In this document: positions 6,840 through 16,221 of the stretch, piece by piece
Layout of the letters: each line of letters begins with the position of its first letter
How positions within the stretch are numbered: position 1 is the first letter of the stretch
NCBI GenBank assembly: GCA_017466865.1
Contig: JAFTTI010000009.1
Location: 22,617 to 86,616 of the forward strand
Length of the DNA stretch: 64,000 nt
From: Oscillospiraceae bacterium
GTDB lineage: Bacteria > Bacillota > Clostridia > Oscillospirales > Ruminococcaceae
Reading direction: 5' to 3'
Position numbers and translations under genes: made by a program
The notes under the pieces: generated by a model
The model's database searches: none
The model's input: the letters and a program-made list of their open reading frames with translations, nothing else
Told to the model about the DNA's origin: nothing

Positions 6840-8819
6840 CTAGCTTATATCCGCAAAATCAAGATAACGGCTACCATTTTCCGAAATATAGTCTTTTCTG
6901 CCCTGAAGGTCATCTCCTAAAAGCATTTCAAACATATACGCCGTTTGTTCAATGTCTGTGGGCGTAACCTTTATAAGTCTTCTTGTATCAGGATTCATAG
7001 TTGTAAGTGACATCATTTCAGGTTCGTTTTCACCAAGCCCTTTAGAACGCTGGATGATATATTTCTTATTTCCTATCTTTTTAAGAACATCCACCTTTTC
7101 TTTTTCTGAATATGCAAAGTATGTCATATCACCGCAGGTTATTTCAAAAAGAGGAGATTCTGCTATATAAACATATCCTTCATCTATAAGAGTTGGTGTG
7201 AGTCTGTAAAGAAGTGTCAAAATAAGAGTTCTTATCTGGAATCCATCGACATCGGCATCGGTACAGATAATAATCTTGTTCCAACGAAGTCCGTTGATAT
7301 CGAAGGAAGAAAAGTCTTTGTTCGCCTTTGACTTTACTTCAACTCCACATCCTAAAACCTTAAGAATATCGACAATGATTTCACTTTTGAAAATCTTATC
7401 ATAATCTGCTTTAAGACAGTTAAGAATTTTACCTCTTACTGGGATGATAGCCTGGAATTCTGCATCTCTCGCAAGTTTACACGCACCGAGAGCAGAGTCA
7501 CCTTCTACTATATAAATTTCTCTCTTGCCCACATCTTTCGAACGGCAATCGACAAATTTCTGAACCATATTTGAAACATCAATATTACCCTGAAGTTTTT
7601 TCTGAATATTGAGTCTTGTTTTTTCAGCGTTTTCACGACTTCTTTTATTGATCAGAATCTGTGTAATGATTTTCATTGCATCATCAGGATTTTCAATAAA
7701 ATAAACCTCAAGCTGATGTTTAAGAAAATCAGTCATAGCATCTGCTATGAATTTATTTGTAATCGCTTTTTTGGTCTGATTTTCATAGGAAGTTACAGTT
7801 GAGAATGATGAAGAAACAAATATGAGAGATTCTTCAACATCCTGAAACTTTATAGAGCTTTCACCCTTATTGTATTTTCCGTTATTTTTTATAAAAGAAT
7901 CAATCTGTGCGACAAACGCTTTTTTCAAAGCAGTTTCAGGTGAACCGCCATGTTCAAGAAAACTCGAGTTATGGTAATACTCAATCGCCTTGACCTTATT
8001 TGAAAATGTAAAAGCAACAGAAAGTTTAACCTTATATTCAGGTTTATCTTCTCTGTCTTTACCCTTTCTTTCTGTCTGCCAGTACTGAATACCCGTCATA
8101 GCATCTTCGCCAACAATTTCACCGACATATTCAACAATTCCATCTTCATAGAGATATTTTGTTTCTTCGAATTTTCCGTCATCGTTCTGATTTTTGAAAA
8201 CAAAAAGAACCTTAGGGTTTACAATGGCCTGTCTTTTGATTACATCTTCAAAATATTCTTTTGAAACATTTATATCTGTAAAAACCTCAAGGTCTGGTTT
8301 CCAACGAATTTTTGTTCCTGTTTTCTTTCTTGTTGTGGGTTCTTTTATAAGACCACCTATATTTTCGCCCTTTTCAAAATGAAGATTGAATTTAAAACCA
8401 TCACGATAAATTTCTGCATCCATATATTCAGACGCGTACTGTGTTGAACAAAGGCCAAGACCGTTAAGACCAAGCGAAAAGTCGTAATCTCCACCATTCT
8501 CATCATACTTTCCGCCTGCATAAAGTTCACAGAAAAGAAGTTCCCAGTTATAACGTTCTTCATTCTTGTTATAATCAACAGGCATACCTCTTCCGAAGTC
8601 TTCAACCTCGAAACTGTTATCATTATATCTTGTTATAACAATTTTATCACCGTGTCCTTCACGGGCTTCGTCGATAGAGTTTGAAAGGATTTCAAATACA
8701 GCATGCTGACATCCGTCAAGACCGTCTGAACCAAATATTACCCCAGGTCTTTTTCTTACTCTGTCGGCGCCTTTAAGAGAAACAATACTTTCGTTTCCGT
8801 AAACTGTCTTTTTAGCCAT
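6840..8819 (-). CDS. Type IIA DNA topoisomerase subunit B, divergent ParE/GyrB-like
   Basis: The ATPase subunit of the same enzyme. Motifs in order: KRPGVIFGS; NSIDEA (ATPase N-box); EDFGRGMPV; GLNGLG in place of the usual GGLHGVG; a QTK loop in the transducer; the TOPRIM Glu in EGDSALG near residue 440; and TDADVDG near residue 520. All catalytic residues are present, but most motifs differ from the gyrB/parE consensus (for example EGDSALG for EGDSAGG). The length of 659 residues is usual. The gene is second in an operon behind prmA (18-base gap), with a GGGTGA site. The divergence suggests a lineage-specific second topoisomerase rather than the main gyrase. Confidence 0.9.
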   Translation of the reverse strand: MAKKTVYGNESIVSLKGADRVRKRPGVIFGSDGLDGCQHAVFEILSNSIDEAREGHGDKIVITRYNDNSFEVEDFGRGMPVDYNKNEERYNWELLFCELYAGGKYDENGGDYDFSLGLNGLGLCSTQYASEYMDAEIYRDGFKFNLHFEKGENIGGLIKEPTTRKKTGTKIRWKPDLEVFTDINVSKEYFEDVIKRQAIVNPKVLFVFKNQNDDGKFEETKYLYEDGIVEYVGEIVGEDAMTGIQYWQTERKGKDREDKPEYKVKLSVAFTFSNKVKAIEYYHNSSFLEHGGSPETALKKAFVAQIDSFIKNNGKYNKGESSIKFQDVEESLIFVSSSFSTVTSYENQTKKAITNKFIADAMTDFLKHQLEVYFIENPDDAMKIITQILINKRSRENAEKTRLNIQKKLQGNIDVSNMVQKFVDCRSKDVGKREIYIVEGDSALGACKLARDAEFQAIIPVRGKILNCLKADYDKIFKSEIIVDILKVLGCGVEVKSKANKDFSSFDINGLRWNKIIICTDADVDGFQIRTLILTLLYRLTPTLIDEGYVYIAESPLFEITCGDMTYFAYSEKEKVDVLKKIGNKKYIIQRSKGLGENEPEMMSLTTMNPDTRRLIKVTPTDIEQTAYMFEMLLGDDLQGRKDYISENGSRYLDFADIS

Positions 8820-8837
8820 TATATTTTCACCCTTATA

Positions 8838-9803
8838 TTACTTTTTCATAGAAACGGCTGCCCAACCATCTTTTTCGGCAACACTTATAACTTTGAATCC
8901 CTGATTTTCAACAGCTTCAATAACTTCATCCTTGCGTTCAACTATTATACCAGACATTATGAGTATTCCGTCATCTGTAAGGAAATCAGAGAAAAGATCG
9001 CTCATCCCTATAAGAACATCTGCTACGATATTCGCAACTACAATCTTATATCCGTTTCCGATATTTTTTACAAGTTCGGCATCTGTTATTACATTACCGC
9101 AATAAGCAGTATATTTTTCTTCAGGAATATTATTTTTTTCTGCATTTTCTTTTGCAATCTTCACCGAATTCTGATCAATATCAACAGCTGTGCAATAATC
9201 TGCACCGAGAAGAATTGCCGCTATCGAAAGAATTCCGCTTCCGCAACCAAGATCAAGGACTTTTTCATTTCCGTTTATATTCTTTTCGAGAAGTTCAAGA
9301 CAAAGTTGAGTTGTATTATGCTGACCTGTTCCGAAGCTTGATGCAGGGTCAATTTCAAGAATAATACGATTATCATCTGCAGGTGTTTCTTCCCAACTGG
9401 GTTTTATAAGAAGTTTATCACCAACACAAAGAGGCTTGAAGTACTGTTTCCAGTTATTCGCCCAATCTTCCTCACATACATTCTTGAACTCATATTCAAG
9501 TCTTCCGAATAAATTTTCTTCATCTACTTCTTTGAGTCTTGAAAGTTCAGACTTTATGCTATCAAACATTTCTTTTCCCTGTGCATTATCAGGAAGATAA
9601 ACCGTTACGCTTGTTTCACAGTCTTTAAGATTCATAAGATCATCATCTATATAATCCCAGTTACCTGTTTTGTTTTCGAGAAATTCCTCAAAATCCTTTG
9701 AATCGCGCACAACAAATCCGTTTATCCCTATTCCGAGAAGACATCCACAAAGGATATCCGAGCCTTCTGTTGAAGTGAATATACAAAGTTCTGTCCAGTT
9801 CAT
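8838..9803 (-). CDS. prmA: Ribosomal protein L11 methyltransferase
   Basis: It transfers methyl groups from S-adenosylmethionine to ribosomal protein L11. The N-terminal substrate-recognition domain covers about residues 1-130. The Rossmann methyltransferase domain follows, with the SAM loop DLGCGSGILS near residue 184, an acidic TAVDID end of strand 2, and a VANIVAD motif corresponding to the family's NI(L/V)A signature. The length of 321 residues is typical. A GGGGG-type Shine-Dalgarno precedes ATG 9803. It is first in the operon with the topoisomerase genes, but a functional link is not known. Confidence 0.93.
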   Translation of the reverse strand: MNWTELCIFTSTEGSDILCGCLLGIGINGFVVRDSKDFEEFLENKTGNWDYIDDDLMNLKDCETSVTVYLPDNAQGKEMFDSIKSELSRLKEVDEENLFGRLEYEFKNVCEEDWANNWKQYFKPLCVGDKLLIKPSWEETPADDNRIILEIDPASSFGTGQHNTTQLCLELLEKNINGNEKVLDLGCGSGILSIAAILLGADYCTAVDIDQNSVKIAKENAEKNNIPEEKYTAYCGNVITDAELVKNIGNGYKIVVANIVADVLIGMSDLFSDFLTDDGILIMSGIIVERKDEVIEAVENQGFKVISVAEKDGWAAVSMKK

Positions 9804-9840
9804 ATATATACCCCCTGATTATTTTTCGCATACAATATAT

Positions 9841-9869
9841 AGTATATCACATTTTGAATTTACAAGCAA
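9841..9869 (-). promoter_or_regulatory. Promoter of prmA-topoisomerase operon
   Basis: Minus strand TTGCTT (9869-9864), 17-base spacer, TATACT (9846-9841) with a TGTGA extension. Confidence 0.65.
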
Positions 9870-9949
9870 GTATTTAAAATAATTTTGGAAAATTATGTGG
9901 AAAATAAAAGAAAAATTACTTTTCTATAATAAAATCACGATTTAAAACT

Positions 9950-9958
9950 CATACTATA
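9950..9958 (+). promoter_or_regulatory. Possible -10 element before the 51-codon gene
   Basis: CATACTATA lies about 21 bases before the start codon and resembles the CATACAATA-type -10 of sporulation sigma factors. No matching -35 is convincing. A sigma-A-like TATAAT also occurs at 9925-9930 without a good -35. Confidence 0.3.
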
Positions 9959-9979
9959 ACAAAAGGAGGAGGAATAAAA

Positions 9980-10135
9980 ATGCATAGAAAAGTAAAGAAA
10001 GCAAAAGAAATAACTCCTGTTTATGAAACAAATCCGATAACTTCCAATAAAACTGAAAAAAGCGGAAATGTTTATAATAAATCAAAACAGAATGCAGAAT
10101 ACGCAAGAGAATGGTCAAAAGAAAATAAATTGTAA
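9980..10135 (+). CDS. 51-residue basic protein, possibly spore-associated
   Basis: A short frame with a very strong AAAGGAGGAGG site, starting at ATG 9980 and ending in TAA at 10133. The product is hydrophilic and Lys-rich. It starts MHRKVKKAKE and ends NAEYAREWSKENKL. The C-terminal motif is reminiscent of the AKEWVDEN ending of DUF3787 proteins described from clostridial spores, but the match is from memory and weak. It is flanked by a CATACTATA element and a clean bidirectional terminator, so it is a self-contained transcription unit. The coding call is good; the function is open. Confidence 0.65.
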   Translation: MHRKVKKAKEITPVYETNPITSNKTEKSGNVYNKSKQNAEYAREWSKENKL

Positions 10136-10139
10136 AAGA

Positions 10140-10173
10140 AAAACGGTTATCAGAATTTTCTGATAACCGTTTT
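10140..10173. terminator. Bidirectional terminator
   Basis: Perfect 16-base arms (AAAACGGTTATCAGAA and complement) with a 2-base centre, AT-rich on both sides. It serves the 51-codon gene from the left. It overlaps the stop codon of the EFR1 gene, so it also ends the long leftward V-ATPase operon. Confidence 0.88.
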
Positions 10174-10930
10174 AAATATATTTTTCTATTTTATACTGTT
10201 CATAAACTTTATCGCCGAGAAGAGTTATTGCTTGTTTCGGACAATTATTTATACAACGATAGCACATAGTACATTTATCAGATGCTATCGCCTTTTTATT
10301 TTCAATTTTTATATTTTTCATAGGACATATCAAAACACATAAAGAACATCCGATACAATTATCGTTTATTTTAAGTTTATCAGAATACTTCCCAGTTTTG
10401 TGTCCGAAAAATAATCTCTGGCCAAAAAATCCAGCCATACGATAAAATAAGCCTATCCCCTCTTTTGTCGGTTTACCGAGTTTTAAAAGTTCAACCGACT
10501 TTCTTATTTTCTGTTCAGCTTGTTCAATGAGGAGTTTGTTTTTTTCAAAAGAACGCTTTAAAACCTTTTCGTCAGCAATGCTATCAGGCATTTTAAGATG
10601 AAGTCCGCCAATAATTTCAGCATTATATTTCTTTAAAATTCTTGCGAGATACCCTGAACCATCCCCGCTGAACAAGCCCATTGTTGCAACAACAAAAACT
10701 TTTTTATTTTTCCAGAGTTCAGAATTATCCGAAATAAAATCGCGAAGTATTTTAGGTGCTGTGCTATACTGAACAGGATAAGAAAAGACAAGAAAATCGT
10801 TATTCTTAATTTCATTTATAACATTTTCATCTTCTATCGAAAGAACTTTTGAATCTTTATCGTATTCATTGCAGAATAATTCTGTTGCATGCTTTGAATT
10901 TCCTGTTCCGCTGAAATATATTCCAAGCAT
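10172..10930 (-). CDS. EFR1-family flavodoxin/ferredoxin fusion protein
   Basis: A 252-residue electron-transfer protein. The N-terminal half is flavodoxin-like, with an FMN phosphate loop of the FSGTGNS type at residues 6-12. The C-terminal part has two 4Fe-4S motifs, CIGCSLCVLICP near residue 192 and CTMCYRCINNCP near residue 221, as in bacterial 2[4Fe-4S] ferredoxins. Such proteins are common in clostridia, but their partners are mostly unknown. The gene starts 21 bases after the end of the V-ATPase D gene on the same strand, with a GGAGG site, and appears to be the last gene of that operon. A link between redox state and the ATPase is inference only. Confidence 0.88.
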   Translation of the reverse strand: MLGIYFSGTGNSKHATELFCNEYDKDSKVLSIEDENVINEIKNNDFLVFSYPVQYSTAPKILRDFISDNSELWKNKKVFVVATMGLFSGDGSGYLARILKKYNAEIIGGLHLKMPDSIADEKVLKRSFEKNKLLIEQAEQKIRKSVELLKLGKPTKEGIGLFYRMAGFFGQRLFFGHKTGKYSDKLKINDNCIGCSLCVLICPMKNIKIENKKAIASDKCTMCYRCINNCPKQAITLLGDKVYEQYKIEKYI

Positions 10931-10951
10931 TTTAAAATCCTCCGAATATAG

Positions 10952-11584
10952 TTAAGATATAGAATCATCAGCAGATTTATTTTTATGAAGTTTGATAACC
11001 TTCATACGAGAGAACTCTTCTCTCTCTTTTTCTTCAAGGCTATCAGAAATATATTTAGCATTAGCCTGAAATTTAGGAATGACTATGTTTTTAAGTGCAT
11101 TTGCTCTTGATTGTGTTTTCTTTACTGCAGTTGCAAGACGATAGATATTGTTTTCAACTTCAGCAAGAACTGTTGTAAGGTGTTTTACCTTGTCAAAACA
11201 ATAATATGCATAATCAAGGTCGCCGTTAGTATTATTGAGCCCATAGTTTATTTTAAGTGGTTTTTTATCAACATGAACTTTTACAAGTTCAACACCCATA
11301 ACGCTTCTGTAAGAAACTTTCACTGAATTTTCAATAGGAACAGCCTGTGCTACCCTTTCAACAATTCCCAAAGAAATATTAGCTTTCTGCAAAGCCTTAT
11401 ACGCCTCCGAATAAGCCTCGCTTATGCTTCCACGAAGTTCTTTCGCATCATCAACAAGCGATAAAAGTTCTCTTATAAGTATATTTCTTTTTCTGTCAAG
11501 AAGTTCATAACCTAGCTGAGATAAAGCAAGGGATTTTTTTATATTAATCAAATTACCCTTGGTTGGAAAAACCTGTTCAGCCAT
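10952..11584 (-). CDS. ntpD: V-type ATPase subunit D (central rotor stalk)
   Basis: The rotor shaft that couples catalysis in the A3B3 head to the membrane ring. At 210 residues it has the expected two long terminal coiled-coil helices: the N-terminal FPTKGNLINIKKSLALSQ segment is family-typical, and the C-terminal helix carries RANALKNIVIPK. It ends in a charged tail. The gene follows ntpB by 19 bases with an AAGGAG site. It is the last V-ATPase gene of the cluster. Confidence 0.94.
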   Translation of the reverse strand: MAEQVFPTKGNLINIKKSLALSQLGYELLDRKRNILIRELLSLVDDAKELRGSISEAYSEAYKALQKANISLGIVERVAQAVPIENSVKVSYRSVMGVELVKVHVDKKPLKINYGLNNTNGDLDYAYYCFDKVKHLTTVLAEVENNIYRLATAVKKTQSRANALKNIVIPKFQANAKYISDSLEEKEREEFSRMKVIKLHKNKSADDSIS

Positions 11585-11603
11585 TGTATCAACTCCTTAT
11601 TGT

Positions 11604-12998
11604 TTATTTAAATTTCTTTGCGTTTTCAGGATTATATTTTTCTGATAAAAGTTCTTCGCTTACTCTGTCAAGTTCAGAAACAGGAAGAAGTGAAAGAAGC
11701 TCCCAACCGAGATCTAATGTCTGGTCTATTGTTCTGTTTTCATATATTCCCTGTGTTATGAAATATTTTTCAAACATTGTTCCGAATCTCATGTAAGATT
11801 TATCTGTTTCAGAAAGTTCATCTTCACCGATAACAGATGCAAGTGCTCTTGCATCCTGAACTCTCGCATAACTTGCGAAAAGCTGATTCGAAACAACAGT
11901 ATGGTCCGCTCTTGTATACCCTTCTCCGATACCATCTTTCATAAGACGAGAAAGTGAAGGAAGAATAGAAATAGGTGGATAAACGCCCATTTGATCGAGG
12001 TTTCTGTCAAGAACTATCTGCCCTTCTGTTATATATCCTGTAAGGTCAGGAACGGGATGAGTAATATCGTCATTAGGCATTGTAAGAATAGGAATTTGAG
12101 TTACGCTTCCTGTTGAGCCTTCTATGACTCCTGCTCTTTCATAAAGTGATGCAAAATCAGAATAAAGATAACCTGGGTATCCCTTTCTTCCGGGAATTTC
12201 ACCCTTTGAAGATGAGAATTCACGAAGTGCTTCCGCATAAGAAGTCATATCTGTAAGAATAACAAGAATATGCATATTCTTCTCATAAGCAAGATATTCT
12301 GCTGCAGTAAGAGCACATCTCGGAGTAAGTATTCTTTCGATAATAGGGTCATTTGAAAGATTTAAAAACATAGCAACCCTTGAAAGAACGCCGCTTTCTT
12401 CAAAGCTTCTTCTAAAATAGTCGGCAACATCATTCTTAACGCCCATTGCCGCAAAAACTACTGCAAATTCTTCGCCTTTTTCTTCAGCGATTTCTGCTTG
12501 TCTTACTATCTGAACAGCAAGTTTGTCATGCGAAAGTCCTGAACCAGAAAAAATAGGAAGTTTCTGTCCTCTTATAAGTGTAGTAAGGCAATCTATGGAA
12601 GAAATACCTGTTCTTATATAATTTCTGGGGTATGTTCTTGAAACGGGATTAAGAGGTTTTCCGTTTATATCCATACTTTTTTCGCAGTATATTTCACCGA
12701 GTCCATCAATAGGTCTTCCAGAACCACTGAAAACTCTTCCGAGAATTTCTTTTGACAAAGGCATTTCCATAGGTATGCCCATCATTCTTGTTCTTGTGTT
12801 TGTTAAAGAAATACCCTTTGTTCCTTCAAAAACCTGAAGAACAACCTTATCGCCTGAAACTTCAACTACTCTTCCGTTTCTAATTGTTCCATCATCAAGA
12901 TGTATTTCGGCTATTTCGTCAAAACTGACATCTTTTGCTTTGTCAATTACAATAAGAGGCCCGTTTATTTCTTTGAGTCCTATATATTGAAGCCCCAT
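11604..12998 (-). CDS. ntpB: V-type ATPase subunit B (non-catalytic)
   Basis: The non-catalytic nucleotide-site subunit of the A3B3 hexamer. The 464 residues include an N-terminal beta-barrel, the degenerate P-loop region [13 protein letters not shown] instead of a true Walker A, the [15 protein letters not shown] segment, and the conserved [17 protein letters not shown] stretch. All of this is standard for the family. The gap to ntpA is 18 bases, with a GGAGG site. Confidence 0.96.
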   Translation of the reverse strand: MGLQYIGLKEINGPLIVIDKAKDVSFDEIAEIHLDDGTIRNGRVVEVSGDKVVLQVFEGTKGISLTNTRTRMMGIPMEMPLSKEILGRVFSGSGRPIDGLGEIYCEKSMDINGKPLNPVSRTYPRNYIRTGISSIDCLTTLIRGQKLPIFSGSGLSHDKLAVQIVRQAEIAEEKGEEFAVVFAAMGVKNDVADYFRRSFEESGVLSRVAMFLNLSNDPIIERILTPRCALTAAEYLAYEKNMHILVILTDMTSYAEALREFSSSKGEIPGRKGYPGYLYSDFASLYERAGVIEGSTGSVTQIPILTMPNDDITHPVPDLTGYITEGQIVLDRNLDQMGVYPPISILPSLSRLMKDGIGEGYTRADHTVVSNQLFASYARVQDARALASVIGEDELSETDKSYMRFGTMFEKYFITQGIYENRTIDQTLDLGWELLSLLPVSELDRVSEELLSEKYNPENAKKFK

Positions 12999-13016
12999 AC
13001 TTCAACCTCCGTTTAT

Positions 13017-14771
13017 TTACGCTCTGTAAAGAGAAAAAATTGTATTTTTTATTTCAGAATTAAGTTCATCAAATGCTGAAAGATTATCATTTGAAATATT
13101 ATATTTTATCTTTATAACCTTTTCAAAAAGTCCTGTTTCAGCAATAGTTGAAATAGCAATGTTCTTTGAAATTGCATTTTTTGCTTCTTTCTGAAGAAGA
13201 AGGATAGTTTCCATCATTTTAAACTGCTTTTCAAGCGGAACATAAGTATCATCCTTATGATAAGCGTTCTGCTGCAAAAAGCCAAGTCTTATAACCCTTG
13301 CAATTTCAATAGTAAGTTTCTGGTCATCAGGGAGAACATCAGAACCTATAAGTTTTACTATTTCCATAAGATTATTTTCTTCAACAAGAATGTTATTGAT
13401 TTTCTGACGATATTCAAGAAATTCAATTCCTACATTTTCGGCATAGAAATCTTTAAGGTCATCTATATACTCACTATAACTTGTTATCCAGTTTATTGCA
13501 GGATAATGTCTTGAATAAGCAAGGGATTTATCGAGTGCAAGAAAGCAACGAACAAAACGCTTTGTATTCTGTGTTACAGGCTCTGAAAAGTCTGATCCCT
13601 GTGGTGAAACCGCACCTATAATTGTAACTGAACCTTCATTGTCATTGAGAGTTTTCATATAACCAGCACGTTCATAGAATTCTGACAAACGCGAAGGAAG
13701 ATAAGCTGGAAATCCTTCTTCAGCAGGCATTTCTTCGAGTCTTCCTGAAATTTCTCTTAAAGCTTCTGCCCATCTTGAAGTAGAATCCGCCATAATTGCA
13801 ATATGATAACCCATATCACGATAATATTCAGCAAGAGTAATACCTGTATATATCGATGCTTCTCTTGCGGCAACAGGCATATTTGATGTATTTGCTATGA
13901 GAACAGTTCTGTCGGTAAGATGTTTGCCTGATTTAGGGTCGATAAGTTCGCCGAATTCTTCAAGAACCTGAGTCATTTCATTTCCGCGTTCTCCACAACC
14001 GATATAAACGATTATATCAGCATCACACCACTTTGCAAGTTGGTGCTGAGTCATCGTCTTACCTGTTCCGAAACCACCAGGAACAGCTGCTGTTCCGCCC
14101 TTTGCAATAGGACAGATAGTATCAATAACTCGCTGACCTGTAACAAGAAGTTTGTTTATAGAAAGGCGTTCCTTTACGGGTCTTGCCTGACGGATAGGCC
14201 ATTTCTGGCAAAGTGTAAGTGGAATAACCGTTCCATCATCGGTTTCGAGTTCTGCAACTTTATCATTTATTGTATATTTACCATTTTCTGCAACCCATAT
14301 AATCTTTCCTGAAAGATAAGGAGAAATCATACACTTGTGTTCTATTAAAGGTGTTTCAGGACAAGTAGCATATATATCACCGCCCTTGACTATATCCCCT
14401 GTGTTTATCTTTAATGTAACATCAAACTGTCTTTCTTCATCAAGTGTTGAAACAACCGAGCCTTCGGCAATAAAAGCACCGCTTGATTCCTGAAGCTTTC
14501 TCAGAGGACGCTCTATACCATCAAAAATGTTTGAAAGTATGCCAGGGCCGAGTGTGGCGCTCATAGGAGAACCAGAACCTATTATAGGTTCGCCCGGTTT
14601 AAGGCCTGTTGTTGATTCGTAAACCTGGATGGTTGTGAATTTATCATTTATACCAATAACTTCGCCTATGAGTTTTTTATCACCGACATAAACCATTTCA
14701 AGCATAGCAAAGTCTTTGGTGTCTTTTATTTTTACAACAGGACCGTTTACAGAATATACGCTGTTTTGCAA
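13017..14771 (-). CDS. ntpA: V-type ATPase subunit A (catalytic)
   Basis: The catalytic subunit that hydrolyses or makes ATP. The Walker A loop GGFGTGKT lies near residue 232. CGERGNEMTQVLEEF and the SRWAEALRE segment follow. The V-type bulge insertion is present between the barrel and the P-loop domain. The length of 584 residues is normal. The start codon is TTG at 14771, preceded by GAGG at good spacing; no in-frame ATG is usable nearby, so the TTG is well supported. It lies between subunit E and subunit B genes. Confidence 0.96.
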   Translation of the reverse strand: MQNSVYSVNGPVVKIKDTKDFAMLEMVYVGDKKLIGEVIGINDKFTTIQVYESTTGLKPGEPIIGSGSPMSATLGPGILSNIFDGIERPLRKLQESSGAFIAEGSVVSTLDEERQFDVTLKINTGDIVKGGDIYATCPETPLIEHKCMISPYLSGKIIWVAENGKYTINDKVAELETDDGTVIPLTLCQKWPIRQARPVKERLSINKLLVTGQRVIDTICPIAKGGTAAVPGGFGTGKTMTQHQLAKWCDADIIVYIGCGERGNEMTQVLEEFGELIDPKSGKHLTDRTVLIANTSNMPVAAREASIYTGITLAEYYRDMGYHIAIMADSTSRWAEALREISGRLEEMPAEEGFPAYLPSRLSEFYERAGYMKTLNDNEGSVTIIGAVSPQGSDFSEPVTQNTKRFVRCFLALDKSLAYSRHYPAINWITSYSEYIDDLKDFYAENVGIEFLEYRQKINNILVEENNLMEIVKLIGSDVLPDDQKLTIEIARVIRLGFLQQNAYHKDDTYVPLEKQFKMMETILLLQKEAKNAISKNIAISTIAETGLFEKVIKIKYNISNDNLSAFDELNSEIKNTIFSLYRA

Positions 14772-14782
14772 GAATATCGCCT

Positions 14783-15397
14783 CTATTCGTCGTTAAGCAT
14801 CAGTATTCCTGCTGATGCGAAATTTCTTTTTTCATCGCTGAGAAGTGTATCAAAAGTTTTATCAACAATGACAAGTTCATCGGGATAACATACCGACAAC
14901 CCACCAAGTTTTATTAACGGATCAACTTTGAATTCCACATCAGCAATTTTACTGAGTAAATCTTTATATTTCATATCTTCAGACATAAGATAAACTATCA
15001 TATTATCTGTTTTTTTCTCATTTCCAAGAGATTTTTCAAGAAAACTTTTATACTCATCTGTTTTTCTGAATTCAGATAATTTATCTTCTACTTCAGAAAA
15101 AAGTTTATCAACGAGAGAATTTCTGTATCTTAAAATATCCTTGTGTGCTTCAAATTCAGCTTTATTCGCAAGAAGAGCATATTTTCCGCTGGATTTTTTT
15201 GCGCTATCCTTTACATCGTCGTATGCTCTCTTTGTAAAAGTATCATTAGCCTTTTTTACTATTTTCTTCTTTTCTTCTTCGCTATCGTTGATTATTGCTC
15301 TGGTTTCTGCTTCAACCTGTGCATTTACAGCATCAAAGAAAAGTTTTGTTCTTTTTTTATTTGCGGAAGAATAATCAACCGCCATTTCCTTTGCCAT
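14783..15397 (-). CDS. ntpE: V-type ATPase subunit E (peripheral stalk)
   Basis: A 204-residue stator component. The N-terminal half is a charged helix rich in Lys, Glu and Ala (EEEKKKIVKKAND), and the C-terminal half is a globular head that binds subunit B. The frame extends nine codons upstream, but ATG 15397 has a perfect AGGAGG site and is taken as the start. Sequence conservation of this subunit is low. The identity rests on length, architecture and position between F and A. Confidence 0.88.
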   Translation of the reverse strand: MAKEMAVDYSSANKKRTKLFFDAVNAQVEAETRAIINDSEEEKKKIVKKANDTFTKRAYDDVKDSAKKSSGKYALLANKAEFEAHKDILRYRNSLVDKLFSEVEDKLSEFRKTDEYKSFLEKSLGNEKKTDNMIVYLMSEDMKYKDLLSKIADVEFKVDPLIKLGGLSVCYPDELVIVDKTFDTLLSDEKRNFASAGILMLNDE

Positions 15398-15407
15398 AAT
15401 ATTCCTC

Positions 15408-15716
15408 CTAAATGCTGATACCAATAGATTCCTTAAGATATTTCGATATAGAATTTGTTATATCAGCTGTAGCGTGACGGTCGGGTATTTCGACAATCAA
15501 GGGCTTTTTACACTTAAGTTTAAAATCATAAACATAATCGTAAGCCATTTCGACAATTTTATTTGTGAGAAGTACAACAGCAATTTCATCATTATCAGAA
15601 GCGTTTTCGAGTTCTTTAATAACACTTTCTTTGTTGTGAACAACTACTCCGTCAATACCTGAAAGGCGCATACCTATACGGGTATCAACATTATCGCTTA
15701 TAAGATAGAACTGCAT
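15408..15716 (-). CDS. ntpF: V-type ATPase subunit F
   Basis: A 102-residue Rossmann-like rotor subunit that binds subunit D. Family-typical features are the start FYLISDNVDTRIGMRLSGI, followed by a central acidic strand and LLTNKIVEM. It sits in the cluster between K and E. Confidence 0.9.
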   Translation of the reverse strand: MQFYLISDNVDTRIGMRLSGIDGVVVHNKESVIKELENASDNDEIAVVLLTNKIVEMAYDYVYDFKLKCKKPLIVEIPDRHATADITNSISKYLKESIGISI

Positions 15717-15736
15717 ATCATCAACCGCTTTCTTTA

Positions 15737-16204
15737 TTATCCGAGTTTACCTAAAATCATAAATGAAATAAGGAATCCGTAAAGTGCAACGCCTTCGCCG
15801 AGAGCAACGAAGATAAGTGCTTTTGAGAAAGCCTTGGGTTCTTCAGAAACCGCACCGATAGCAGCAGGAGCTGCTGAAGCAACTGCAATACCACAACCAA
15901 TTGAACCAAGACCAGTAGCAAGTGCTGCAGCAAGATAACCAAGACCATCACTGCTCATACCTTCTGAAACGGGTGCTGTTTCAGAAACCACTACCTGTGT
16001 TTCTCCTTCGGGAACTTCTGTATCAGCGTTTACCTGAATCCCGAAAGGAAGAACAATAGCAAGAAGCATAACGCCTGCGAATGTGCAGAGATTTATTTTA
16101 AAAGCTCTTTTTGCTTTATCGACAGTAGCATTCTTTGAAAGTGAATAAACTACGGGTGAAATAATAAGTGCGAGTGCAACGAGTGGTAATAAATAGATAA
16201 GCAT
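15737..16204 (-). CDS. ntpK: V-type ATPase subunit K (membrane rotor, c-type)
   Basis: A 155-residue proteolipid with four predicted helices. The last two form the c-type hairpin: a Gly/Ala-rich helix (GLGSIGCGIAVASAA) and a helix carrying the ion-binding Glu137 in ALGEGVALYG. The first two helices (about residues 3-22 and 43-60) show no carboxylate, and an acidic loop of about 30 residues (EVPEGETQVVV) separates the two pairs. There is thus one ion-binding Glu per four helices, as in classic V-type K subunits. No Gln typical of sodium-binding rings is evident in the Gly-rich helix. Ion specificity is therefore uncertain. Confidence 0.9.
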   Translation of the reverse strand: MLIYLLPLVALALIISPVVYSLSKNATVDKAKRAFKINLCTFAGVMLLAIVLPFGIQVNADTEVPEGETQVVVSETAPVSEGMSSDGLGYLAAALATGLGSIGCGIAVASAAPAAIGAVSEEPKAFSKALIFVALGEGVALYGFLISFMILGKLG

Positions 16205-16221
16205 GATATTTTCCTCCAGAA

